Source of the DNA: Hymenobacter chitinivorans DSM 11115 | GTDB taxonomy: Bacteria; Bacteroidota; Bacteroidia; Cytophagales; Hymenobacteraceae | Direction: 5' to 3' | Assembly: GCF_002797555.1 (NCBI RefSeq) | Contig: NZ_PGFA01000001.1 | Coordinates: 1,860,001-1,924,000 of the forward strand | Length of the DNA: 64,000 bases | Shown here: piece by piece, positions 17,549 to 25,961 of the stretch | Numbering within the stretch: the first letter of the stretch is position 1 | Layout of the letters: each line of letters opens with the position of its first letter | Notes under the pieces: generated by a model | Told to the model about the DNA's origin: nothing | Databases searched by the model: none | The model's input: the letters and a program-made list of their open reading frames with translations, nothing else | Translations under genes and position numbers: made by a program

Positions 17549-18708
17549 GTGCCGCAGTTGAAGTACTTGTCGTAGGCCGACTCGGGGAGCAGGTTCAGGT
17601 GGCTCAGGGCCTGGATGGGCCAGCGGAGCTTACGGATGAGGCGGTAGTTGTTGGGGTAGTCGTGGAAGGTGCGGGGCGGGGTGGCCACAATCTGGTCGAA
17701 CTCGGCGCGGGTGAGGCCCAGGCGCTTAATGCACAGGTCAATAACGCGCGGGTCTTCGATGGAGTTGATTTTGCTGGTGCGCTCCAGGGCCTCGTCGCGG
17801 CGCATCTGGCCCGCGCGTACCAGGGCCGAATAGTTGAACAGCCGCCGGTCGATGTTGAACTTAGTGCGGTTCAGGTAGTAGATGACGCTCTGGTAAAGGT
17901 CGTCGAAGTAGTGGGCCCCGGGGTTTTGCCACTCCAGCTCCCGGGCCAGCAACTCATCCACCTCGCTGCGCACGTAATCGACGTGGTAGAGCAGGGTCAC
18001 GGTTTTGATGCGGCGCACGAAGGTGTAGTAGAACATTTCCTTCAGGCCCAGATTAAAGCCCGGGTCGTTCGGCGACCAGGGCCGCAGCGGCACCGACCCA
18101 AACCGCTCGTGTACGGCCTTCAGGTACTTGCCGTCCAGGTAGTTCCACGAGAGCGGGGCAATGCCTTCGGTGCGAAACGACTGCCCAATGATGATGCGCT
18201 GAATGCCTTCCTTGGCCGCCACGCCGTAGAGAGCCGTGGCAATGCCTACGTCGGTGCCTTCCTCCATATCGGGGGTGGAAGCTTTGAGAAAGGCAATCTT
18301 GAGGTCCTTGGACTCGCGCCAGTCGGAGGTGATGGTGCGCATTTCCACGCCCAGCTTGCGGCAGGCCTTGAGCATGTTCTCGCCGGCCACGGGGTTGCCG
18401 AACCCGTCGTTGAAATGTACGGCCAGGGGGCGCAAACCCAGCTGCGTGACGCAATACCAGAGCGTAAACGAACTGTCGCGCCCCCCGCTCACGCCCAGCA
18501 CGCAGTCGTACTTGCGGCCCCGACCCCGGCGTTTGATGTCGGCGGCCAGCTCCTGCACTTTTTTGCGGCCGGCTTCGCCCAATGGGAAGGCCTGGTCCAT
18601 TTTATCGTGCAGCAGGCAAAAATTACACTCGCCCCGGTTATCAAACTGAATGCCGGGCACAGTGGTATCCATAATACAACGGGTGCAGCGTTGGTAGCTG
18701 TGCGTCAT
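17545..18708 (-). CDS. N-acetyl sugar amidotransferase (WbpG/PseA type)
   Basis: This 387-aa protein has a PP-loop ATPase site, G-V-S-G-G-R-D-S-S (72-80), and a Cys cluster C8-x2-C11 ... C28-x2-C31 (C-T-R-C-I-M-D-T-T-V-P-G), the pattern of N-acetyl sugar amidotransferases that convert a sugar acetamido group to acetamidino in LPS or glycan pathways. The ATG at 18708 is chosen because the family begins right at the Cys motif; the frame runs 58 codons further up without support. Its neighbour is a nitrilase, not a glycan cluster. Confidence 0.8.
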   Translation of the reverse strand: MTHSYQRCTRCIMDTTVPGIQFDNRGECNFCLLHDKMDQAFPLGEAGRKKVQELAADIKRRGRGRKYDCVLGVSGGRDSSFTLWYCVTQLGLRPLAVHFNDGFGNPVAGENMLKACRKLGVEMRTITSDWRESKDLKIAFLKASTPDMEEGTDVGIATALYGVAAKEGIQRIIIGQSFRTEGIAPLSWNYLDGKYLKAVHERFGSVPLRPWSPNDPGFNLGLKEMFYYTFVRRIKTVTLLYHVDYVRSEVDELLARELEWQNPGAHYFDDLYQSVIYYLNRTKFNIDRRLFNYSALVRAGQMRRDEALERTSKINSIEDPRVIDLCIKRLGLTRAEFDQIVATPPRTFHDYPNNYRLIRKLRWPIQALSHLNLLPESAYDKYFNCGT

Positions 18709-18784
18709 AGGCTGAGGGCGAGGGTGGGCAACGGGAGCAGAATCAGAGGTGGAAAGAGCAGGCAAGAGCGGAGAGAATTTGGGA

Positions 18785-19714
18785 TTAAGCCGGTAGCTCG
18801 TCGAAACGGTAGCCTTTGCGGCGCAGCATGTCGCCGATGGCCGTGCCTTGCTCGGGCCGAACCGGCCGCGGGATGTCGGCAACTACGAGCTGGCCGGCAA
18901 ATTCGTTGAAAACGCCCTGGGCGCGCACGCCGGAGGCATCCACGGCCAGGGAGCAGCCAATGCTTTTTTTGCCCTCGTAAGGCCCCCCCACGATGTAGCC
19001 CACCGAAGTAGTGCTGAGCACGGCCACGTTGTAGAGCTGGGCCAGAATGGAAAACGGCCGCACCCACTTCTGCTGGTAGGGGTCGTTTTCCTCCGTAATG
19101 GAGTAATCCACCGTCCAGGATGCCGGGGCCAGGATAAACTCGGCGCCCATGCGGGCCAGGGTGTGCCCGATGGAAAGGCCCTCAAGGTAGTTGTCGGCGC
19201 AGACGTTGACCCCGATTTTGCCCAGGGGCGTATCCACCACGTTCAGGGTCTGACCCACCGCGTAAAACGGCTGCTCGACGGTGAGGAGGTTGATTTTGTG
19301 GTACTTGGTCAGAATTTCGCCCTGGGCGCTGATCAAAATGGCCGCGTTGTAGTTGCGCCCGTTCAGGTGCTCGGTCAGGCCGGCGCACACCATAATGTTA
19401 TGGCGCAGCGCTTCCTGGCAAAGCACGTCGCTGAAGGCCCCGGGAATGGGTAGGGCTTCGGTCAGGGCGCTGGGGTGGGTCCAGGCAAAGTCCAGGGTTT
19501 CGGGCAGCAGCACCAGGTCGCAGCCTTGCTGAGCGGCGTCGGCAATCATCTGGGCGGCCCGTTCGAGGTTGCGTTGGGGTTCTCCGCCTTCCACCAGCAG
19601 CTGGCCCAGGCCAATGCGGACGGTGGCGGCGGTAGAGGCGGGGGAGGGCGAAGGAGGGGAAACGGGGGCCGAAACCGGTTTCTTATTCTTCAAAAAGGCG
19701 AAAAGCGAAGCCAT
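18785..19714 (-). CDS. Carbon-nitrogen hydrolase (nitrilase superfamily)
   Basis: The 309-aa protein keeps the nitrilase Glu-Lys-Cys triad: E72 (L-L-P-E-T-L-D-F), K140 (Y-H-K-I-N-L) and C172 (N-V-C-A-D-N). These enzymes hydrolyse amides or nitriles, or supply ammonia. Residues 1-30 form a basic/Pro-Ser-rich extension that is not part of the fold. It is upstream of the sugar amidotransferase on the same strand with a 76-bp gap, so it may act on the same substrate or feed nitrogen to it; this is inference. A -7 box lies at 19801-19794. Confidence 0.8.
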   Translation of the reverse strand: MASLFAFLKNKKPVSAPVSPPSPSPASTAATVRIGLGQLLVEGGEPQRNLERAAQMIADAAQQGCDLVLLPETLDFAWTHPSALTEALPIPGAFSDVLCQEALRHNIMVCAGLTEHLNGRNYNAAILISAQGEILTKYHKINLLTVEQPFYAVGQTLNVVDTPLGKIGVNVCADNYLEGLSIGHTLARMGAEFILAPASWTVDYSITEENDPYQQKWVRPFSILAQLYNVAVLSTTSVGYIVGGPYEGKKSIGCSLAVDASGVRAQGVFNEFAGQLVVADIPRPVRPEQGTAIGDMLRRKGYRFDELPA

Positions 19715-19793
19715 AGAGGCAAAAGGCAGAGGAGAAAATTATCAGAAGTTATCAAAAACTGATTAAACCTCCACGGGATTTTTTGGTCGCGGG

Positions 19794-19801
19794 CAAAGGT
19801 A
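19794..19801 (-). promoter_or_regulatory. Bacteroidota -7 box for the nitrilase gene
   Basis: On the minus strand this reads TACCTTTG, a full match to TAnnTTTG, 79 bp before the nitrilase ATG, in the 232-bp region divergent from valS. Confidence 0.5.
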
Positions 19802-19906
19802 GCTTGATTTGAGGCATATAGCAGCCGGGTAATGTTTTTAATGTCGCAGCGGGGGGCAGGTGCAGGAGGGAGGAGGCCGGAATTTCCCGCCCCGCGCCGA
19901 ATTGCC

Positions 19907-19914
19907 TACTTTTG
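19907..19914 (+). promoter_or_regulatory. Bacteroidota -7 box for valS
   Basis: TACTTTTG matches TAnnTTTG and lies 32 bp before the valS ATG. TTTC at 19883-19886 is 20 bp upstream and could serve as a weak -33. It supports the 19947 start over an upstream one at 19860. Confidence 0.65.
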
Positions 19915-19946
19915 TCCCTATTCCGAACCGCTATTCCCCGTTGACG

Positions 19947-22652
19947 ATGTCCATCGCCAAAACCTATACCCCCGCCGACGTTGAAGCCAAATGGTATCAG
20001 CGCTGGCAGGAGCAGGGCTTTTTCAAAGCCAAACCCAACCCGCGCAAGCCCGCCTACTCCGTCGTGATTCCGCCGCCCAACGTGACGGGCGTGCTGCACA
20101 TGGGCCACATGCTCAACAATACGATTCAGGACGTGCTGGTGCGCCGGGCCCGGATGCAGGGCAAGGAAGCCTGCTGGGTGCCCGGCACCGACCACGCCTC
20201 CATTGCCACCGAAGCCAAGGTAGTGGCTTTGCTCAAGGAACAAGGCATTGAAAAGCGCGACCTGAGCCGGGAAGAGTTTTTGACCCACGCCTGGGACTGG
20301 AAGGAAAAGTACGGTGGCATCATCCTCGAGCAGCTCAAAAAGCTGGGCGCCTCCTGCGACTGGGACCGGACGCGCTTCACGATGGAGCCCGAGCTGACCG
20401 AGGCCGTGCTGCGCGTGTTCGTGGACCTCTACCAGAAGGGCCAGATTTACCGCGGCATCCGGATGGTCAACTGGGACCCGCAGGGCCGCACCGCTATTTC
20501 CGACGAGGAAGTCATTGCCAAGGACACCGTGGCCAAGATGTACTACCTGCGGTATGAAGTGGTAGGTAATGAGAACTCAGAAGTAAGAACTCAGAACTCA
20601 GAAAATGAAGGGGAAGACCAGAACGAGTCTCAGCTCTCAGCTCTGAATTCTAAGTTCTTACTAATTGCCACCTCGCGCCCCGAGACGATTATGGCCGACG
20701 TGGCCGTGGCCGTGAACCCCAACGACGAGCGGTACACCCACTTGCACGGCCAGAAAGTGCGCATCCCGCTGCTGGGCCGCGAAATTCCGGTTATCCTGGA
20801 CGAGTACGTGGCCATGGACTTCGGGACCGGCGGCCTGAAGGTGACGCCCGCCCACGATTTGAACGACTACGAGCTGGGCGTGAAGCACAACCTGCCCGTA
20901 ATTGACATTCTCAACGACGACGGCACGCTCAACGAAAAGGCCCAGCTCTACGTGGGTCAGGACCGGTTTGCCGTGCGCAAGCAGATTGCCAAAGACCTGC
21001 AGGAAGCTGGCTTGTTGGAGAAAATCGAGGACTACAACAGCGTGCTCCAGACCTCGGAGCGGACTGGGGCCGTCATCGAGCCCAAGCTGAGTTTGCAGTG
21101 GTTCTGCAAGATGGACCACATGGCCAAAAAGGCCCTGGAGGTCGTGGAAAACGACGAAATCAAGCTGCATCCGCCCAAGTTCAAGAACATGTACCGGGCG
21201 TGGATGGAGAACGTGCGCGACTGGTGCATTTCGCGGCAGCTGTGGTGGGGCCAGCGGATTCCGGCCTACTACCTGCCCGACGGCACCTTTGTGGTAGCCC
21301 TGAACGAGGAGCAGGCCCTGGAACAGGCCCGGGAGCAGAGCGGCAATGCCGAGCTGCAACTCTCGGACCTGCGCCAGGACGAGGACGTGCTGGATACCTG
21401 GTTTTCGTCGTGGCTGTGGCCCATTTCGGTGTTCGACGGCTTCAAGGACCCCGACAATGCTGACATCAACTATTTCTACCCTACCGACGACCTGGTTACG
21501 GCCCCCGAAATCCTGTTTTTCTGGGTGGCCCGCATGATTATGGCCGGCCTCGAGTACCGCAAGGAAGTGCCCTTCCGCAACGTGTACCTGACCGGCATCG
21601 TGCGCGACGACCAGGGCCGCAAGATGAGCAAGCAACTCGGCAACTCGCCCGATCCGCTCGATTTGATTGCCACCTACGGCGCCGACGGCGTGCGGACCGG
21701 CATGCTGTTTTCCTCGCCGGCCGGCAACGACTTGCTCTTCGATATTAAGCTGGTGGAGCAGGGGCGCAACTTCACCAACAAGCTCTGGAACGCCTTCCGC
21801 CTGACCCAGGGCTGGGAGGTGAACAGTGAGCTGCCCTTTGCTTCGGCCAAGGCCGTGGAGTGGTTCGGGGCCAAGCTGCAAACGACGCTGGCTGAGCTGG
21901 ATGAGCACTTCGCCAAGTTCCGGATGAGCGACGCGCTAATGACCGTGTACAAGCTGGTGTGGGACGACTTCTGCTCGGTGTACCTGGAGATGGTGAAGCC
22001 CGCCTACCAGGCCCCGATTGACGCCGAAACCCTGAAGCACACCATCGGCTACCTCGAAACGTTGCTCAAGCTGCTCCACCCGTTCATGCCCTTCATCACC
22101 GAAGAAATCTGGCACGAGCTGAAGGAGCGGGGGCCCAAGGAATACCTCTGCGTGGCGCCCTGGCCCAAGCTGGCCCCCGTGGCCGGCAGCGCCGAGCTGC
22201 TCAGCCGCATGGACAAGGCCCTGGACATCGTGGCCGGGGTGCGCAACATCCGCAACCAGAAGGGCCTGGGCCCCAACAAGCCCCTGACCCTGGCGGCCAA
22301 AACCGACGATGCCCAGCTGCTGCAGGACTACGACGGTATCATCCGCAAGCTGGCCGCCCTGACCGAGGTAAACCTGGTGCAGGACGCCCCGGCGGCTTCG
22401 GTAGGCTTCGTGTCGGGTGGCGCGGAGTTCTTCGTGCCGCTCGAAGGTCAGATTGACTTAGGCGCCGAAAAAGCCCGTCTGGAAAAAGAGCTGGAGTACA
22501 CCCGCGGCTTCCGCGACACAGTGCTCAAAAAGCTCAGCAACGAGAAGTTCGTGCAGAATGCCAAGCCCGACGTGCTGGAGCGCGAACGGCAGAAACAGGC
22601 CGACGCCGAATCGAAAATTGCGGCCCTGGAGCAAAGCCTGGCGGCTTTGTAA
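19947..22652 (+). CDS. valS: Valyl-tRNA synthetase, with a repeat-encoded insertion
   Basis: The 901-aa class I synthetase charges tRNA-Val. The HIGH motif is H-M-G-H (51-54, in [12 protein letters not shown]) and the KMSKS motif is K-M-S-K-Q near 559-563. An anticodon-binding domain follows and a C-terminal coiled coil ends the protein (about 830-901). Residues 209-237, at the entry to the CP1 editing domain just before L-L-I-A-T-S-R-P-E, are encoded by an in-frame copy of the period-7 repeat and are Asn/Ser/Glu-rich. The start at 19947 removes a 29-codon upstream extension and follows a -7 box. Confidence 0.95.
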   Translation: MSIAKTYTPADVEAKWYQRWQEQGFFKAKPNPRKPAYSVVIPPPNVTGVLHMGHMLNNTIQDVLVRRARMQGKEACWVPGTDHASIATEAKVVALLKEQGIEKRDLSREEFLTHAWDWKEKYGGIILEQLKKLGASCDWDRTRFTMEPELTEAVLRVFVDLYQKGQIYRGIRMVNWDPQGRTAISDEEVIAKDTVAKMYYLRYEVVGNENSEVRTQNSENEGEDQNESQLSALNSKFLLIATSRPETIMADVAVAVNPNDERYTHLHGQKVRIPLLGREIPVILDEYVAMDFGTGGLKVTPAHDLNDYELGVKHNLPVIDILNDDGTLNEKAQLYVGQDRFAVRKQIAKDLQEAGLLEKIEDYNSVLQTSERTGAVIEPKLSLQWFCKMDHMAKKALEVVENDEIKLHPPKFKNMYRAWMENVRDWCISRQLWWGQRIPAYYLPDGTFVVALNEEQALEQAREQSGNAELQLSDLRQDEDVLDTWFSSWLWPISVFDGFKDPDNADINYFYPTDDLVTAPEILFFWVARMIMAGLEYRKEVPFRNVYLTGIVRDDQGRKMSKQLGNSPDPLDLIATYGADGVRTGMLFSSPAGNDLLFDIKLVEQGRNFTNKLWNAFRLTQGWEVNSELPFASAKAVEWFGAKLQTTLAELDEHFAKFRMSDALMTVYKLVWDDFCSVYLEMVKPAYQAPIDAETLKHTIGYLETLLKLLHPFMPFITEEIWHELKERGPKEYLCVAPWPKLAPVAGSAELLSRMDKALDIVAGVRNIRNQKGLGPNKPLTLAAKTDDAQLLQDYDGIIRKLAALTEVNLVQDAPAASVGFVSGGAEFFVPLEGQIDLGAEKARLEKELEYTRGFRDTVLKKLSNEKFVQNAKPDVLERERQKQADAESKIAALEQSLAAL
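20569..20661. repeat. Period-7 inverted repeat inserted in frame in valS
   Basis: The left arm (about 20569-20604) reads as heptamers AGAACTC, AGAAGTA, AGAACTC, AGAACTC. The right arm (about 20628-20661), reverse-complemented, gives AGAACTT, AGAATTC, AGAGCTG, AGAGCTG. This is the same unit as the intergenic copy at 13121-13208. The segment keeps the reading frame and has no stop codon. Confidence 0.85.
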
Positions 22653-22995
22653 GGCAGCGAATTAGCCGAAATATGAAAAGGCCAGCTCTACCGTAGAGCT
22701 GGCCTTTTTCTTTGGCCGGTGCGGCCGTTAGGGCTGGGTAGGTGCCAGGGCGGTTTCGGGCTTCGGCCGCCCAAGCACGACTATTTTTTCCGCTAGGTGC
22801 CACCCCGCCCGCAAAACCGTGTCTGTGCCTGTCGGGCGAAACCAGCGGATGCTTTACCAGTCTGCGGGGGGAGAACCGGCCGGTTAGTCGATTTGGCTTG
22901 GGGCCCTTTCCGGCCCGGGGTAAGTTCGGGCCAATATATAGCGTAACCACAGTGCCGCGCCGGTTTGCCGGGCGGTTTGCTTTCGATTGAAGTTC
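22653..22995. other. Spacer between valS and the outer-membrane barrel gene
   Basis: This 343-bp spacer holds the valS terminator and then about 285 bp of GC-rich sequence with no convincing ORF. The only promoter-like stretch near the next gene is AATATATAGC around 22930; no TAnnTTTG box is seen. Confidence 0.5.
22676..22708 (+). terminator. Strong rho-independent terminator after valS
   Basis: A perfect 15-bp stem (22676-22690 with 22694-22708) with a 3-nt loop, ending in a run of T, 23 bp after the valS stop. Confidence 0.9.
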
Positions 22996-25614
22996 ATGAA
23001 AAAGATTTTCCTCGTTCTCGTTCTGACCACCGCCGGCCGCCTGGCCTGGGCCCAGATGCCGCAAGGTGAGCGGCCCGCCGGCGCAACCCGCCCAGCTGGG
23101 GCCCGCCCTGCCGGAGCTCCCGGGCAGGCGCCCCAGGGCGCCCCGATGGCAGCTCCCGCTCCGGTCGGTACCGGCCGCGTTACGGGTACCGTGACGGACG
23201 CCGCTTCCAAGGAGCCCGTATCCTACGCCACGGTGGTGCTGCTGAACCCGGCCACCGGCAAGGCCGTGGACGGCACCTCGGCCGACGACAAGGGCAAGTT
23301 CTCGATTCCGCGGGTGCCGGCCGGCACCTACACGGTCCAGATCAGCTTTATCGGCTACAAAAACCTGGAGCAGCCCGGCGTGGTGATTACCGAGGCCGGC
23401 AACACCGTGGCGCTGGGCAATCTGACCCTGGAATCGTCGGTGCAGAAGCTGGCCGAAGTAGTGGTGGAAGGCCAGCGCAGCCTGGTGGAGGAGAAGGTAG
23501 ACCGGACCGTATACAACGCCGAAAAGGACGAAACCACCCGTGGCGGCGACGCTACCGACGTGCTCAAGCGCGTGCCCATGCTTTCGGTCGACCTCGACGG
23601 CAACGTGAGTTTGCGGGGCTCCTCCAACATCAAGGTGCTCATCAACAACCGTCCCAGCACGATTTCGGCCAGCAGCATTGCCGACGCCCTGAAGCAGATT
23701 CCGGCCGACCAGATCAAGAGCGTGGAAGTCATTACCTCGCCCTCGGCCAAGTACGACGCCGAAGGCTCGGGGGGCATCATCAACATCGTGACCAAGCAAA
23801 ACAACCTGCAGGGCTTCACCCTGGACTTGCGCAGCAGCGCCGGCCTGCGCGGTTCGGACCTGGGTTTGAACGCCACCTACCGGGTGGGCAAAATGGGCTT
23901 CTCACTGGGCGGGGGCGGCCGGGCCATGTACAACACCCCCGGCAGCTTCACCAACGAGCAAACCACCTATAGCCTGCTGGGCTCCGATTTGAGCACCCGC
24001 AGCCTGCGCAGCCGCACCCTGCAAACGGCCGACACGCGCACCAACAACCTGTTTGGGCGCTACTCCCTGGGCTGGGACTACGACATCAACAAGTACAACT
24101 TCCTCTCGGCCTCGGTGCAGCTGGGTTTGCGCAACGGCACCAACTACCAGGACGGGCTGGCCACCACGACCGAGTTTTTCGACGGCACGACGCCCGCTAC
24201 CAGCAGCTTGCGCGACGTGAAGGTGCTCGACAACTCCAATACCCTGGACGCGACGCTCAACTACACCCACACTTTCGAAACGCCCCAGCGCGAGTTTAGC
24301 CTGCTCACCCAGTACAGCCGCAACACCCGCAACAACGACTTTACCAACTACATCCTCACGGGCGAAGGCGCTGGCAGCACCCGCGGCAACCAGAACGACA
24401 GCTACAACGAGGAAGTAACCGTGCAGGCCGATTACCAGACGCCGGTCGGTAAAAACCAGCTCGTGGAGCTGGGCGGCAAGGACATCATGCGCCGCGTCAA
24501 CAGCGACTATACCACCCTGCTCAACGGTCAGCCCACGGCGGGCCTCAACCTGAGCAACGTGTTTACCTACCGCCAGAACGTGGCCGCCGGCTACGCCTCC
24601 TACACGGTGGGCTTCCTCAAAAACTACACCCTCAAAGCCGGGGCCCGCTACGAGTACACCACCATCGACGCCGATTTCCGGACCGACAACGCGCCCTCCA
24701 TTCCGTCCTACGGGGTGCTGGTGCCCAGTTTGAACCTCTCGCGCAAGCTCACCAACGGCAACACGATTAAAGCGGCCTACAACCGCCGGATTCAGCGGCC
24801 TTCGCTGCAGTTTCTGAACCCGAATACCCAGTCGGCCAACCCGCTCAACATTACCGTCGGCAACCCCACGCTCCAGCCCGAATACACCAATAATTACGAG
24901 CTGAGCTACAATACCTTCCTCAAGCAGACCTCGCTCAACTTCTCCACCTTCGTGCGTAACACCACCGGCTCGATTCAGCCGGTCCGCACGCCCCTGGAAG
25001 GCGGGGCCATTCAAACCAGCTACGCCAACATCGGCACCGAAAACGCCTACGGCGGCAGCCTGTTTGCCAACGTGAACCTCAACAACAAGCTAACCCTGGG
25101 CGGCGGAGCCGACGTGTACTACGCCACGCTCGACAACAACGTCGCGGACCCGCGCTACGCGGCCAGCAACCAGGGCTGGGTGGCCAGTGGGCGCCTGATG
25201 GGGGGCTACAACTTCACCAAGGGCTGGGGCCTGCAGGCCTTCAGCTTCTACCGCGGCCGGCAGGTGCAGCTGCAGGGCTACCAGGGCGGCTTCGGGGTGT
25301 ATAGCCTCAGCGTGAAGAAGGACTTCAACGAGAAGAAGGGCACCATCGGCTTCGGGGCCGACAACTTCTTCACGACCAGCAACAAGGTGCGCAGCGAAAT
25401 TTCCTCCGCCACTTTGGACCAGAACAGCCTGAACGTGTTTCACCGCACCGGCCTGCGCGTCAACCTGAGCTACCGCATCGGCAAAATGAGCATGGCCCCG
25501 AACCGCCGCAAAAAGTCGGTCAGCAACGACGACCTCAAGGACGGCGGCAACAGCGACGGGGGCAACGGCGCCGGCGCCACTCCCACTCAGGGCCCCAGCG
25601 GCGGCCGGCCGTAA
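22996..25614 (+). CDS. Outer-membrane beta-barrel protein with CarboxypepD-like N-domain
   Basis: This 872-aa protein has a signal peptide (M-K-K-I-F-L-V-L-V-L, cut near A-W-A-Q), a Pro/Ala-rich linker, and a carboxypeptidase-regulatory-like Ig domain (about 55-140: G-R-V-T-G-T-V-T-D-A-A-S-K-E-P-V). A TonB plug-like domain follows (A-T-D-V-L-K-R-V-P-M-L-S-V-D-L-D-G-N-V, then S-I-E-V/S-V-E-V-I-T-S-P-S-A-K-Y), and then the large OMP_b-brl_3-type barrel. No TonB box or SusD partner is seen. The C-terminus is a Gly/Asn/Pro-rich tail. I use the ATG at 22996 instead of a TTG three codons upstream. Substrate unknown. Confidence 0.85.
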   Translation: MKKIFLVLVLTTAGRLAWAQMPQGERPAGATRPAGARPAGAPGQAPQGAPMAAPAPVGTGRVTGTVTDAASKEPVSYATVVLLNPATGKAVDGTSADDKGKFSIPRVPAGTYTVQISFIGYKNLEQPGVVITEAGNTVALGNLTLESSVQKLAEVVVEGQRSLVEEKVDRTVYNAEKDETTRGGDATDVLKRVPMLSVDLDGNVSLRGSSNIKVLINNRPSTISASSIADALKQIPADQIKSVEVITSPSAKYDAEGSGGIINIVTKQNNLQGFTLDLRSSAGLRGSDLGLNATYRVGKMGFSLGGGGRAMYNTPGSFTNEQTTYSLLGSDLSTRSLRSRTLQTADTRTNNLFGRYSLGWDYDINKYNFLSASVQLGLRNGTNYQDGLATTTEFFDGTTPATSSLRDVKVLDNSNTLDATLNYTHTFETPQREFSLLTQYSRNTRNNDFTNYILTGEGAGSTRGNQNDSYNEEVTVQADYQTPVGKNQLVELGGKDIMRRVNSDYTTLLNGQPTAGLNLSNVFTYRQNVAAGYASYTVGFLKNYTLKAGARYEYTTIDADFRTDNAPSIPSYGVLVPSLNLSRKLTNGNTIKAAYNRRIQRPSLQFLNPNTQSANPLNITVGNPTLQPEYTNNYELSYNTFLKQTSLNFSTFVRNTTGSIQPVRTPLEGGAIQTSYANIGTENAYGGSLFANVNLNNKLTLGGGADVYYATLDNNVADPRYAASNQGWVASGRLMGGYNFTKGWGLQAFSFYRGRQVQLQGYQGGFGVYSLSVKKDFNEKKGTIGFGADNFFTTSNKVRSEISSATLDQNSLNVFHRTGLRVNLSYRIGKMSMAPNRRKKSVSNDDLKDGGNSDGGNGAGATPTQGPSGGRP

Positions 25615-25717
25615 GGTGAGATGATGAAATAGGGAAATGGTGAGTTGTCGTTCGATTTGCGCCGTACCGCGCAGTTTGAACATCAACTCACCATTTCCCT
25701 ATTTCACCATCTCACTT
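25613..25717. repeat. Inverted-repeat element with period-8 arms (unit GGTGAAAT)
   Basis: The arms at 25613-25649 and 25682-25717 are almost perfect reverse complements built of GGTGAGAT, GGTGAAAT, AGGGAAAT, GGTGAGTT. Even the 32-bp core is an imperfect palindrome (GTTC...GAAC). The element starts at the stop of the barrel gene, and its right arm supplies the TGA stop of the 56-aa minus-strand ORF (25714-25712). Confidence 0.85.
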
Positions 25718-25882
25718 CTTTTGGCTGAGTTGGTTTTGGAGTTGGAAGGTGACCTGCTGGCAGTCGGCGAACTTTTGTTCGGCCTGGTGCAGGGCTTCTT
25801 CCGTGGCGGTTAGCTTCTGGTACAGAAACAGGATGCAGCCCAGGGAAACAACCAGGGCAATGAGGTAGATGGTATTTTTCAT
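25712..25882 (-). CDS. Small membrane-anchored coiled-coil protein, 56 aa
   Basis: This ORF starts at the ATG at 25882. It encodes MKNTIYLIALVVSLGCILFL (one TM helix, residues 4-20) followed by a Gln/Glu-rich, coiled-coil-like segment (about 22-53) and a K-K end. It has a normal ATG, a TM-plus-coil layout typical of small anchored proteins, and Hymenobacter-like codon use. Its stop codon comes from the adjacent repeat arm. No family is recognised. It could be a lipoprotein-like anchor (cysteine at 16), but the lipobox is poor. Confidence 0.55.
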   Translation of the reverse strand: MKNTIYLIALVVSLGCILFLYQKLTATEEALHQAEQKFADCQQVTFQLQNQLSQKK

Positions 25883-25905
25883 ACGAGTCTGATTGTCAAA
25901 AAGAA

Positions 25906-25928
25906 AAGCCCGTCAACTTGACGGGCTT
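25906..25928. terminator. Bidirectional terminator downstream of the E2 gene
   Basis: AAGCCCGTCAA (25906-25916) pairs with TTGACGGGCTT (25918-25928). A runs precede it and TGTTCT follows. It sits between the E2 stop (minus strand) and the start of the 56-aa ORF. Confidence 0.75.
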
Positions 25929-25961
25929 GTTCTGGTGTAAAAGGAATTCGGCCCGGCGGGT

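Noticed and set aside
20661..21908. A 415-aa minus-strand frame over valS
   Set aside because: Antisense shadow with no domain; valS motifs HMGH and KMSKQ are intact.
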